From: Chamaecyparis obtusa
Taxonomy: Eukaryota; Streptophyta; Pinopsida; Cupressales; Cupressaceae
Length of the DNA: 64,000 nucleotides
Assembly (NCBI GenBank): GCA_027943335.1
Contig: BSBK01002160.1
Span: 377,001-441,000 of the forward strand
Direction of reading: 5' to 3'
In this document: piece by piece, positions 1 through 11,199 of the stretch
Position numbering within the stretch: position 1 is the first letter of the stretch
How the letters are laid out: each line of letters starts with the position of its first letter
Translations under genes and position numbers: made by a program
Notes under the pieces: generated by a model
What the model was told of the DNA's origin: nothing
The model's input: only the letters and a program-made list of their open reading frames with translations
Databases searched by the model: none

Positions 1-2374
1 AAGATGGAGAAAATCTTTCTGAAGGTCTACTTAGCCTTGTTGACCGTCTAACACTCACTGGGGTGTGTGGTATTTGTTGTTGCTGTTGTTGCGGAGCATA
101 AGGAACTACTGGAACATGAACTTGTGGAGTATCATTCAGTACTACATAGTCATTTTCTTTCTTCTTATGTTGCAGCAACAGATCTTTGTACAATACTTTC
201 TCATTGAATATGACATCCCTGCTTCTTACAATTTTATGATTTTCAAAATCCCAAAGCCTATAACCAAATTCATCAATGCCATACCCAACAAATACACATT
301 TCTTTGACTTAGCTTTCAGCTTGGTTCTATTTTCAGAATCTATAAGTGCAAAAGCTTCACAACCAAAGGTTTTGAGAAAAGAATAACTCACCTTCTTACC
401 ACTCCATGCTTCCTCTGGAATACCACAGTCCAAAGGAGTAGAGGGGCCTTTATTGATTAAATAAATAGCAGTGTTCACTGCCTCTGCCCACATATTTTTG
501 GGCAGCCTAGCATGCAACCTCATACTCCTTGCACGCTCCATTATTGTCCTGTTCATGCGTTCAGCCACTCCATTTTCTTGTGGAGTCTTTGGTACAGTTT
601 TCTGCCTACGAATACCATTAGAGGAACAATATTCTTCAAATTCTATGCTGCAATACTCACCACCATTATCAGATCTGAGACATTTTAACTTTTTACTAGT
701 CTCATTCTCAACCAAGCATTTCCATTTCTTAAAAGTTTGAAATACATCAGATTTCTGTCTAAGGAAATAAATCCATACTTTTCTTGTTGCATCATCTATA
801 AATGTAACATAATATAAAGAGCCACCAAGGGAAGATACCTGAGCTGGTCCCCATACATCTGTATGCACAAGCTCTAATCTCTCATTTTTCTTTTCCTTCC
901 CACTCTTCACAAAACTAACTCTCTTTTGTTTTCCATAAACACAACTTTCACAGAAATCCATATTGACACATTTTAGACCAGGTAAAACTTTCTTTGAATG
1001 AAGTAATTTCATACCTTTTTCACTCATGTGCCCGAGTCTGTTGTGCCACAGTGCTGTGTCAGAATCTACAGCAACAGTTTGATGTTCTTCCTGCTCAACT
1101 GCAGCCACTGTTCTTAAATATTCATTATCTTCTGAAACAATTAAAGTAGAAGGAACAGTATGACCTGTACAAATATATAAGGTGCCTACTTTCACACCTT
1201 TTGCTACTACTAAGGAACCTTTTGAAACCTTCCAATTTTTATCATTAAAAGTAACTGTGCAACCCTCATCACCTAGTTGCCCTGCTGAAATTAAATTCCT
1301 ACTCAGCCTTGGAACATGTCTTACCTCTTGTAATAGCCAATGATTCGCATTCTGCAACTTAATCTTAATTTTTCCCTTTCCCACAATCTGACAGGGTTCA
1401 TTATCTCCCAAATAAACTAGCCCAAAATCCCCTTGGACATAATCAACAAAATAAATTCTATGGGGTGTAGCATGAAATGAAGCCCCAGAATCTAAAACCC
1501 ATGAATCATCAATACTTTCTAAGGACAAGAGCAAAGCATCCTCCTCGGATTTGTTACTTACCACATTTGCCTCCTTGTTTTCATCATTTTTGTCTCCTTG
1601 ATCTTTCTTCCGAGACCAACAATCTTTCTTCTTATGACCTGGTTTTCCACAGTACCAGCAATCATTTGGCCCTTTAGATTCGGACCTCTTTCCTTTTGAT
1701 TTTCCTCTTGATTTCTCACGATTTCCAGAGTTGTTTCCTCTATCTCTTGTTCTGCCTCTGCTTTCTGTGTTTAATACACTACCCGATGTGGATGCCCCTG
1801 AGCTTTTCCTATGAATTTCCTCACTCAATATAACACTAATAACATCATCATACTTTAGGGTATTAGAACCAGAAACAAAATTACTAACAGCCATTACCAA
1901 GCCATTCCAGCTTTCTGGCAAAGAACACAAAATCAAGAGAGCCCTAACCTCTTCATCAAAAGTAATTTTAACTGAGGTTAATTGACTTGTAACTATATTA
2001 AACTCATTCAAATGATCAGTAACTGATCCACCTTCTACCATTTTCATATTAAATAAACGCTTCATAAGAAATACCTTGTTTGAAGCTGAAGGCTTTTCAT
2101 ACAACTTCGCTAGGGTTTCCATCAGATCTTTAGCTGTCTTTGCTTCAGTAATATTGAATGCCACTGATTGTGCCAGGCATAGACGAATGCTCCCCAGTGC
2201 CTTCCTATCCAAAATATCCCAATCCTCTTGAGACATTGATTGCTCTTTCTTGGCTACTCCCTCTAATGGCCATCATAGATCCTTCTGATAGAGATAATCC
2301 TCCATTTGCATCTTCCATAACTGGAAGTTCTGCCCATTAAACTTATCAACCTTTAGCCTACCCTCATCTGCCAT
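1..2374 (-). pseudogene. Ty1/copia A gag-protease-integrase polyprotein, cut by window edge, one in-frame stop
   Basis: Read on the minus strand from an ATG at 2374, one frame runs to the window edge, broken only by TGA at 2273-2275 about 33 codons in. Domains in order: gag; one CX2CX4HX4C zinc knuckle (about 1620-1665) followed by a basic tail; aspartic protease with the DSGA active site (about 1475-1495); integrase zinc domain with paired His and CX2C; integrase core with all three acidic residues (HTDVWGP, SDNGGEY, ENGVAERMN); and a C-terminal FGC/FVGYG segment. Reverse transcriptase and RNase H should lie left of the window. The element would copy itself through an RNA intermediate and insert through this integrase. 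It is the best preserved coding region here. The stop sits where the family often has a tryptophan-rich stretch and may be a single substitution. The superfamily call is secure; the lineage is not determined. Confidence 0.93.
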
Positions 2375-2458
2375 TTCTCCCACTTAACCGAGAGACTCTC
2401 CCACTAACTCATGAGACCTGCTTCAGAGAATAGATGAAAGAATGAATGAAATAACCTC

Positions 2459-2470
2459 ACTCTGATACCA
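2459..2470 (-). promoter_or_regulatory. Copia A primer-binding site (initiator tRNA-Met)
   Basis: The minus strand reads TGGTATCAGAGT, one base different from the TGGTATCAGAGC complementary to the 3' end of plant initiator tRNA-Met. It lies two bases inside the LTR end, where minus-strand DNA synthesis would start. This fixes the direction of the element and marks 2473-2982 as its 5' LTR. Confidence 0.9.
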
Positions 2471-2472
2471 CT

Positions 2473-2982
2473 TGTTAGGATTAACAAGGTAGAAATAACA
2501 ATTATGTGCAAATATAACTAATATCAAAAAATAATAAACCACACAAAATAGAACACAAGACACACAGATTTAACGTGGTTCACCCAATCCTTGGGCTACG
2601 TCCACCAACAACGAGTCCAATATTATTATTATTCAGTGATTACAACCTGATTACAATCCGTAATCCTTTACAGCCCAATTCTGTCGCAAGTACTAAAATC
2701 ATACATAATGAAAATCCCTAACCCTAAGCCATATTATACAATATTTTCTCGCTTGAGGGTTAGAATGAGTTATAAGTAGTCGGCCCAAATAACCAAAAAA
2801 GTAGTCGGCCTCAAAAAAATTTTCCTCGGGGGCTGCGCCCTCGAACCCCTACTCTTGGGGGCTACCGCCCCCAAACCCCCGCTCGGGGCCCAGCCCGGCC
2901 CCGAACCCCAGTGAGGTCGAGAGGAAAAGTGTATAGTACTTTCCTGGATAGTACTTTCCTGATTAGTCACCACAAGCTAACA
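2473..2982 (-). repeat. Copia A 5' LTR (510 bp)
   Basis: The ends are TGTTAG and CTAACA, an inverted TG/CA pair, with the primer-binding site next to the inner end. Read on the minus strand, the LTR has a tandem repeat of AGGAAAGTACTAT near its start, then a very GC-rich stretch (plus-strand 2826-2912) of alternating G and C runs, then an AT-rich part. The second LTR is outside the window, so the target duplication cannot be checked; the bases next to the outer end are ACAAA (2983-2987). The GC-rich stretch is open in one frame for 67 codons (2770-2973), which is an effect of composition. Confidence 0.85.
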
Positions 2983-4115
2983 ACAAATTTGAAGAAGCAA
3001 GGTTAAGGAATCAGACCATCATTTCATCCACAAGGCCAAGGTCCCAATCAGCAATATCAAAATCAAGGACAACCTTACCAACAAAATAGGCCATCATACC
3101 AAGGAGGCTATCAAGGACAAAGACAAAGTTTTAATCAGAGACCATTCCAACCATACAACCCTGCACCTCTCAATTCTGCAAATCTAGTGAGGGATATGGT
3201 TCCGAGTCAAAATAATATGGCTATGGATAATGAATGGTGCTTTCCTTGTAATCAGCCTCATAATCAGGCTACATGTTCAAATGGGTGGATGAACCAAGCT
3301 CTAATGGTTCAAAATGCCTCACAAGCTCAATCACAAGTTTCATCCAGTGGGTCAGTGCCTTAATAAGAACCACAAGAACATGAGACTGCTCTTTTCAATT
3401 GGGAGCAACCAGACTTCAATGGAGTCAATGATGAAGTTTCTTTTGTTTCCTTTACAAGAGCAAAAAGAAGAGCCCAAGACATGGAGAGAGAAAATTTCAA
3501 TGCCAAAGCCACCACATCTATAGAACCAGTGCAACAAGCTACTCCCATCACACCTAGGGGGGCTCCTATCATTACAAGCAAAGAAGGCCAAATTCCAAAG
3601 GAAGTGGAGCCCATCATAGTAAAAGCAAGACAAAGAGTACACACTGTGACACCATTTAATATTGTAGACAACATGAAGAAGGTGAATGTCACCATGTCCA
3701 TGTGGGACTCTTTGGCTCTTCTAGGATAGCCTGAAATTTTGAAGAAGGCCATGACAGAAGTAGCAACTCCTCAACCTGCAAAAGAAGCTGCAAAGCCAGT
3801 GTTGGTTAACACTGATCAAGAAAAGGAGGCTCCAAGTAGCAACTCCAAAGGCAATGCCACACAAGGTAGGAATTCAAAGCCGCCTCCCTTTTATGTATCT
3901 TTAATTATTGGAAAATATTTAGTACATAATTGTATGGTAGATAGTGGAGCTACTAGCACTGTAATGCCTAAGAAAGTAGCTGACCAATTAGGACTGAAAT
4001 ATGAGCCCTTCCAAAAAAAGGTTACACAACTTGATGGATCCTTAGTCAATACTATAGGTGTGGCTAAGGATACCAGTCTGAGCCTTCATGCTAGTCCTAA
4101 TTTTTCCATCCTCCT
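2983..4115 (+). pseudogene. Ty3/gypsy B gag C-terminus and aspartic protease (broken)
   Basis: Frame 1 begins abruptly where copia A inserted, so the gag N-terminus lies to the left of A. A Gln/Asn-rich linker (about 3016-3200) leads to a CX2CX3HX4C zinc knuckle (about 3238-3276). Two adjacent stops follow at 3361-3366, and another at 3727-3729. The protease has the active site VDSGAT with Asp at 3940-3942, followed by a VMP motif. The frame is lost near 4105-4125, where the next domain continues in frame 2; a one-base indel is the simplest explanation. Gag would form the particle and the protease would cut the polyprotein. Stops and frameshift show the copy is dead. Confidence 0.88.
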
Positions 4116-6424
4116 TGATATATATCATAGATCTCCCTGCATTATTTGCTATATGTCTTTCAAGGGAGTTTACAGCTAAGATAGGAGGTTATCTATCTTC
4201 TGACTGGTCTCACATGTTATTTCATACAAGGTATGGGACCAAGGTCACCATTAAGTCAGAACCATTAGCAGCACACCATATAGAGCCATATGTATCCAAT
4301 GCCATCAATGTAAACTGCCCCATATTTGATGACAGTGACTTCCAAACTATTAGTGAAGCAAACACAAAGATAGAAAGTATCCCTGATATTCTTCTAGATG
4401 AAAGAGCTTCAGAGGCCCAAGAAAATCTTGTTTGGGATTTTGGTTTGAGAATTTATTTGATACAAGAAAGTGGAGTCATAGAGCCAGGCCTTCTCAAAGA
4501 AGATATTGATTCAGAGGATCAAAGCAATCAGGTTTGGGAACTATTTTTTGATGGAGCTAGAAGTAGGCATGGTTCTGGTGGTGGTGCTATGCTAGTGTCC
4601 CCAAAAGGAGAAAGGTATTATACTGCCTTTAGATTTAGTTTCTCCTGCACTAGCAATACTGCAGAGTATGAAAGCCTAGTCAATGGACTAGAGTGGGCTA
4701 GAAAAAGAGGGCTTAAGGCCTTAAAAGTTTATGGTGATAGTGAGTTAGTTGTCAACCAAGTAAGAGGGATAAGTGTAAAAAAAAATGATACTTTGAAAGC
4801 ATACAAGCATAGAGTTTGGGATGCAATTGAAGATTTTTGTGCTTTCAATATTGTTGCTATCCCTAGGAAATTAAACCAAAATGCAGATAGGTTAGCTGCT
4901 ATTGGATCCCAATATGACATCCCAAATAGCATTTCAAAAGAAATGGATCAACAACATATCAAAGTGATTTTCAGACCATCTATTCTTAATAATGATGTTA
5001 ATTGGCAGGTGTGTGACAATGATGAACAAATTCTGCTGTTCTTGTTTGAAGAAGATATTTTTTCAAGGCATAATCAAGATAGGTTATCACAAAATTATGG
5101 TGATCAAGTGATACAACTGAAGTCCAATAAGATGCCTAGAGGTCTTGTTACATTAGAGACTGTCTTCAATAAGGATGATGAAGTTAAGAAGAACAAAGCT
5201 GGCCTAGTAGTCCAACAAGAACATTGTGTTGAACTAGAGTTGGAACCAGGTAAGAGTCTACAATTTGGAAAGATAAACATTGAATTGGAAAAGCAAGCTT
5301 ACACTCATCTTTTCAAAGAATTCAGTGATGTGTTTGCATGGCAATATGAAGACCTCAAAGGTTTTGATCCATCCCTTGCTCAGCACACCATTGAGTTAGA
5401 ACCTAATGCCAAACCGGTGAGGCAAAAGCAAAGGCCTATTAATCCCAAGCTTGAGCCACTGATGCATAAGGAAGTGCTCAAATTGATAGAAAGTGGTATC
5501 ATCTACCCCATCAAGCATACTAGTTGGGTTTCTAACCTTGTTCCTATCAGGAAGAAGAATGGGGAGTTGAGGTTGTGTGTTGACTTCAGGGATCTTAACA
5601 GAGCCTCATTAAAAGATCGCCATCCACTGCCCTCCATGGAACAAATCTTACAATGTGTCTCTAGATCCAAGAGATTTTCATTATTGGATGGTTATTCAGG
5701 ATACAATCAGATCCTGGTTAATGAAGAGGATCAATATAAGACTGCATTTACAACCAAGTGGGGAACCATGGCTTATCAAAAGATGCCCTTTGGTTTGTCA
5801 AATGTAGGAGCTACATTTCAAAAGGCAATGGATATGGTCTTTAAAATCCTCATGTACAAATTTGTGTTGGTCTACTTGGATGACATAACTGTCTATTCTA
5901 AACATGCAGCAGACCATATCAAACATCTGAGGAATATTTCTGAAAGGTGTAGAGAGTTTGGGATATCCCTTAATCCCAAGAAATGTGTGTTTGCAATTCA
6001 TGAAGGAAAGCTATTGGGATATGTAGTATCCAGAGAAGGAATTATAGTGGATCCTAAGAGAATTACAGCTATCCTAGAGCTATCCCTACCACACCACAAG
6101 AAAGGTCTCCAATCTTTCATAGGAAAGATTAATTTTGTTAGTAGGTTCTTGCCTAACATTGCAAATTTATTAAAGCCTTTGACAGCCATGTTAAAGAAGA
6201 ATTTAACTTTCAGTTGGACTAAGGAAGGGAAAGCCAATTTCCAGGCTATCAAAGAGACCCTAACAGAAGCTCCTGCCCTCTTAAACCCAAATTTCAATAA
6301 GGATTTAATCCATTATGCTTATGGAGGTCATTATGCCATATATGCAATGTTGACCCAAGAAAATTTAGATGGATTGGAGCAGCCTATTGCTTTCTTTAGT
6401 AAAGGTTTAGAAGAGTATGAATAA
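4116..6424 (+). pseudogene. Gypsy B pol part 1: extra RNase H, reverse transcriptase, start of native RNase H
   Basis: One frame-2 reading frame of 778 codons counted from 4088. Residues about 150-275 (nt 4535-4910) form a complete RNase H domain with acidic residues D155 (FFDGA), E193 (TAEYE), D217 (YGDSE) and D267 (NADR). It resembles the archaeal-like RNase H known from Tat-lineage gypsy elements. Reverse transcriptase covers about 400-690, with LCVDFRDLN and the catalytic YLDD at 5873-5884. The native gypsy RNase H then starts, but the usual first Asp is Tyr (codon 6320-6322). The frame ends at TAA 6422-6424 inside that domain. The order is therefore protease, RNase H, RT, decayed RNase H. 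In the Tat and Ogre elements I know, the added RNase H follows the native one, so this order is unusual. RT catalytic residues are intact. Confidence 0.92.
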
Positions 6425-7684
6425 AGATACTTTTTTGTAGAGAAACATGTACTTGCTATGGTGAAAAGCCTTAAAATTTTTAGATATCTATTGACCCATA
6501 GCAAGGTACATTTAAAATTCACTCATCCAAGTGTCAAAGAGTTTTTGCTTTCTAAGGACCTAAATGAGAAAAGAGCTGGTTGGATCACCAAGGTGATGGA
6601 ATATGACATAGATATTCAGACTACCAAGCTGGTTAGAGGAAGAGGCCTTTGTGAACATTTGGCATCAGATGAGAGTTCAAATAAATCAGAGCAATTGGAT
6701 GCATCTTTGGTTGTGCATTCTATAGAAGAACAAGCCAAGGCAACAAGTTGGTTGCCTAATATGATCAATTATTTGAGGACAGGGCAATGTCCTGTAGGTT
6801 TGGATTCAACAAAAGGAAGGTATTATAGATTGCAATCTATTCCTTTTGTGCTGATAGATGAAGTTCTTTTCAGAAAGGATCACAGTGGTGTCCTTTTGAG
6901 ATGCATAGATTTAGAGAAGGTAGCAAACATCCTATTTGAGTTTCATGATGGACCTTCTAGAGGTCATTTCTCTCCTAGGACTACTGCTTTTAAAATCATG
7001 AGGGCTGGATACTATTGGCCATCTATCTTTAAGGATAGTCATGATTATGTCAAAAAATGCATCAAGTGTGCCATGTTTACAGGAAAAGAGAGGCTTGCAG
7101 CCTTGCCCCTACAGCCAGTCAGAACAGAGCAGCCCTTCATGAAGTGGGGCATAGACTTCATTGGTATGATCAACCCTCCATCTAGTGTAGGCCATAAATG
7201 GATAATCACTACAACAAATTACTTCACCAGATGGACAGAAGCAATTGCATTAAAAGAGGCCAATGAGAGTGTTGTCTTAGGTTTTTATGATGACATAATT
7301 CATAGATTTGGCACTCCTGATTCCATCATTTCAGATAATGCATTGGCATTCACAGGCCTCAAAGTCTCAAAGTGGGTAGTCAAGAATGGTATCTATCTGA
7401 ATACCAGTTCCAATTATTACCCCCAAGGCAATTGCTTGGCAGAATCCACCAATAAGAACTTGATTAGGATAATCAAGAAGACTCTTCAGGAGAATCAGAG
7501 AGATTGGCATACTAAGCTCAGGTCTGCAGTGTGGTTAGATAGAATTACCCCAAAGAAAATCATTGGTAATTCTCCTTATATGTTAGTGTATGGAAAAGAG
7601 GCCAAGTTGTCCATTTCAGCTGAATTGCCAGCTCTGGACTTGGCTACTCAGTATGCCCTATTTGAAGAAGGAGATCCTTTGTAG
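6425..7684 (+). pseudogene. Gypsy B pol part 2: end of decayed RNase H, and integrase
   Basis: This continues frame 2 after the 6422-6424 stop. The first part completes the native RNase H: where active copies have the catalytic Glu (EKELLA) it reads EKHVLA, and the third Asp (TDH) is replaced (FTHPS), so all three acids are gone. No second RNase H lies between this and integrase. The integrase zinc domain has His pairs at about 6943-6985 and CX2C at about 7057-7070. The catalytic core has D in WGIDFIG, D in ISDNA and E in LAESTNK. The frame ends at TAG 7682-7684. Integrase would insert the cDNA copy. Its residues look intact but the reading frame is broken. Confidence 0.92.
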
Positions 7685-8017
7685 ATCAGGTATGCTCAAT
7701 TGATGGAATTGGAAGAGATCAAAAACAAATCAATGTAGGATATGGAATTCCATCAGATTCAAACAAAGAGGAATTTTGACAAAAGAGCCAGAGTTAGAAA
7801 TTTCAAGGTTGGGGATGTAGTCCTCAAGTGGGATGAGTTCGGGTCTAGGCCTGGCAAGCACACAAAATTTGACTCCTTTTGGGGTGGACCATTTGTAATC
7901 ATAGAATGCAGGGGCTCCAATTCTTTTCAACTATCAAATATGGAGGGAGTCCCCTTACCTATCTCTGTGAATGGTTTCCACTTGAAGCCTTGTTTTGAGG
8001 TTAACCCCTCTCTGTAA
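7685..8017 (+). pseudogene. Gypsy B integrase C-terminal domain
   Basis: The same frame 2, with another stop at 7736-7738, then 91 codons from 7742 to 8017. It holds the basic KRARVRNFKVGDVVLKW segment and a WGGPF motif, which matches the GPY/F module at the C-terminus of gypsy integrases. The polyprotein ends at TAA 8015-8017. The segment would normally be fused to the core domain; here two stops separate them. Confidence 0.85.
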
Positions 8018-8215
8018 ATTTTGTAAAAGTTTCCCTATTTTCTTTCCTTGCTTTCTAGTTTAGTTTCCTACTTTTCAAGAAGTTCTCTGAGCACATTTTT
8101 AGTTTTGTCCCTCTGTAGAGAATTTTGTTCCTATCGTAACCCCATGCCCAATGGATTGTCAAGGTCACTAGTTTCCCATGTCTAGTAGGCTGACATCCAG
8201 CAGAAACCGCCAAAA
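8018..8215 (+). other. Gypsy B 3' untranslated region and possible polypurine tract
   Basis: No reading frame continues here. The stretch just before 8216 (GAAACCGCCAAAA) sits where a polypurine tract is expected and looks like a degraded form of the G-rich, CAAAA-ending tract common in Tat-like elements. It is too altered to be sure. Confidence 0.35.
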
Positions 8216-10818
8216 TGTTACCCAAATTTTCCCTGTACATAAAAATTTGGCTAAGTCTCCATACCTAGGCCTCTATTTTTATCTTGTCTACCATCCCTAA
8301 AATTTTCATGGATTTATCCCCTGTTCTTTGGCCTATGCAAATTTGTTATCTCCCTGGTCTGCAGTTAAAAGATTCATAAAACTAGTCGTTGGTGTTCGAA
8401 AACCCTAAAACCCTAAGCCTTGTTATAATTTGTAGTTACTTTATCTTGGCAACTTAAGTCCCTTCAATTTCCACGTGCCTTTTTAAATCCTTCAGTCGCC
8501 AAATCTCTGATTCCCGGTGGTTAACCCCTTAACACTCAGCGATCCCGCGAGCGGTTACCATTTCGGTTGGCGGTCTCGGTTCAGCGGCCAAGTCAAGATT
8601 CTAGATCTGACAGTTGTCGCATGATCTCATGGCTCTGAAAGATTCCATGAGATCTTGCGATGATCATCGATCTTCCTGCCTGCAGAGTTTATCTTGTTAG
8701 TGGGACTGATGCCACCTCATCCGATTTGGCAGCTCCTGATTCATTAGCGGTGTCTCATTTGGTAGGTTGATAGTGGGGCCATCTTCTTTAGTGGGTTAAG
8801 TTTTGACTTAATCATGTGGTCATCATTATACCTAAGGCTCAAGATACGACCTAGTTAATCTAGCGGTATAGCGACAGCCATTGATCCTCCTACACCATCA
8901 GAGCTTCTGACAGTGGGTCCTGTGTTAGGAAAATGTGCAATGTGGATTCGTTTGGTAGCTTGTGATTGGTCATTTGAGAGTACAGTTGGCATCTGTTAGT
9001 GGGGCTGAGTATCTATAGATGTGTCAGAAGAACTTAGATCTATGGTGGTCACATGATCACAAGGAATATTCAGAAGTCATGTGATCATGTGACTACCGTT
9101 AGATTAGCATCTCAGTCAGTGGGTCCGTTGTCAGAGGACTGTCGAGGTGTATGCTGATGAAGCAGGTTAGAACGAATGAAATTATGCGATGTGTATGTTG
9201 TCAGTGGGCCCGTGGGGTTAGGGGTTTCTAAAGAAGTTAACGCGTGATCAAATCTCGCGGCTGTCATTATACCGGAGATCCAAAAAGCTTGATCATTACA
9301 ATCACAGTATAGCAACAGCCGCCCGATGGTGTTCTTAGGGATGTGGCTCCAAGGTTTGTCAAGGATGCTAAATTGCTCACCGGTGATTGGCTACTGACTT
9401 CCACGGTGGTGGTTGACTTGTTAGAGGGGTTTTAAAAGTGTTTTTTTAGGCGTATCTGAGCCGCCCGATCTGCTAGGAGATAAACGATCGATGGTTGCAT
9501 TTTAAAATCGACCTGCTAGCCATTCTTTTTCAAATTTAAATATTTATTCTACTGGCTTTGCTAGGGTTTGTGTTTTGTGGCCATACACGACAAATGGGTA
9601 GCTGGAATTGAATTCCTCAGGACAGTAAAGGTTAAGGGGATGATAACAGAGGATCTGATCGTCGGTGCCACAAATTTTACAGAGTACCATGTCATGCTGA
9701 AAGCTTTAATGGGCTTGTCGCCACCTTTTGCAGGGTTAATCTTTTTAAAACCTAAACATCTATAAGATTAGATTGTGAGCATTCATGGCAAGGCCAAGTT
9801 GCAGGAGGGTAGATGGATCAAGTTTGATGTAGTACAGGCATGGGCATGCAACATATCTGATCAGCCTTGATGCTGCATAGATATTTTTTATGATCATATT
9901 TGATAGGTAGTTAGGGTTTGCTATTTTATTGTAAAATCATGTAACCCTATTTAGGTTTTCTCCTGCTTGCGTGCAGGAGATGTATATATTGTATTTTTGG
10001 AGCCTTAGTGCTTAGAGGTTAGAGAGTTCACATTTTGTAAGAAGAAAGTCTCTTTCTTAGAAGGCTATCTGTGGCATTTCCTGCCCTCTGGTCTTCTACA
10101 TTCTATAACCTCCCATTGGTAATTCAGAGATTGAAGATATTTTGTGACATTTCTCATGTCCCTATGCCTTTTTTGTGTGAGTTATCTCTTATTGAATCAA
10201 AGTATTTATATGTTTCTCAATGATATCTTAGGGTTCTTGATCCTTATTTCTTTCTGCAATTCATGTGTATTATTGTGAATGATTTGATGTGAATGATTTT
10301 GTGGGTATACTACAACCCCTTAACAATCTTGTCTCATTCCTATACCTAGTTTTAGAGGTGAATTTTTGTTTGCAGGTCATAGATTGTTGTCTACCCCAAG
10401 GAGTGTCATTATTTGTGAAAGAATCTCTTTCTTTCCCTGAATACCCTCTTTGTTTGTAGACCCCTCCTATGAAATATTTATGTAAGCCTATTCAGTAAGT
10501 TGTGACCTACTAGACCTAAGTCTCTCATTGATTTCATCCTACATACTGAGATTCAAACCCTAGTTTCGGTGCATCACCTAGTAGGTAGTTTGCTTTCAGT
10601 CATTTCCCTTTCCAAGCATTCCTTCTATCCCTTTCCCTCCAAAGTTTACTTTCATGTCTAGAAGCAAATTAAGGTGATTATCCAAGAGGAACCAGCCTAG
10701 AACCTAGAGGTCTCATCTCAGTTAGCATAGATCCCACACCTAGAGATGATTCCCATGTTATACTAAGTTATCAAGACTATGAGAGCTTGAGACAAAGGCA
10801 CAAACTTAGTGTATAACA
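8216..10818 (+). repeat. Gypsy B 3' LTR (proposed, about 2.6 kb)
   Basis: The right end (AACA at 10815-10818) is well supported. The next base is back in copia C coding sequence, and the same terminus reappears inverted at 62756. The left end is only proposed: TGTTA at 8216 mirrors TAACA at the right end. Sequence from about 9560 to 10818 matches the right edge of the window in reverse. A TATA-like TATATATT lies at 9983-9990. The left half has recurring GTGGG-containing motifs and two palindromes. A long LTR suits a Tat-type element. The left boundary could be wrong by several hundred bases. Confidence 0.6.
9983..9990 (+). promoter_or_regulatory. Putative TATA box in gypsy B LTR
   Basis: TATATATT lies about 830 bp before the LTR end. 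The same block, including the following TTTTTGGAGC, is kept in the inverted copy near 63568-63592. Conservation between two diverged LTRs supports a promoter role; the start site is not known. Confidence 0.4.
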
Positions 10819-11199
10819 CTTATAAGCTACTTAAGCCAAAAACATTCTTGCTGCTTCAATTCTTACAACAGGTGAAAATTTTTCTTCATAATCAATTCCT
10901 TCTTGCTGTGAGTATCCCTTACATACTAGTCTTGCTTTGTTCCTTACAACTTCACCTTATTCATTCATCTTATTTCTAAAAACCCATTTAGTTCCTATAA
11001 ATTTTTTATCATTAGGTCTAGGGATCAATTCCCAAGTCTTGTTCTTCTCAATCTGATCTAGTTCTTCCTTCATTGCTTGAATCTAATTATCATCTTTACA
11101 GGCTTCCTCAGTAGTTTTAGGTTCAATTTGAGAAATTAAACATAGTTCTTCTTGTACCTTATTTCGTGTCATGACTCCTTTTTCTATGCTCCCAATAAT
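10819..11199 (-). pseudogene. Copia C reverse transcriptase N-terminus, interrupted by gypsy B
   Basis: The minus strand reads the typical copia hinge and RT start: KTWELIPRP, GTKWVF, then [19 protein letters not shown] and an RIEAARM segment. There are in-frame stops, including one just before the junction. Homology stops at 10819, where the gypsy B LTR begins, so gypsy B landed a few codons before the usual YQMDVKSAFLNG motif. The rest of RT and RNase H should lie beyond gypsy B, left of the window. Confidence 0.85.

Noticed and set aside
471..740. Plus-strand frame of 89 codons
   Set aside because: Antisense to copia A integrase, which is intact on the other strand.
2770..2973. 67-codon frame rich in Pro, Gly and Arg
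   Set aside because: It lies in the GC-rich part of the copia A LTR; no start context or domain.
3352..3752. Minus-strand frames of 96 and 130 codons
   Set aside because: They are antisense to gypsy B gag and have no domain; shadows of the coding strand.
8398..8420. CCCTAAA-like words resembling plant telomere repeats
   Set aside because: Only two imperfect units in a row; CCCTAA words are common in LTRs.
8018..10818. Host gene with exons in the region after gypsy B
   Set aside because: The sequence recurs inverted at the window end with an LTR terminus, so it is repeat DNA.
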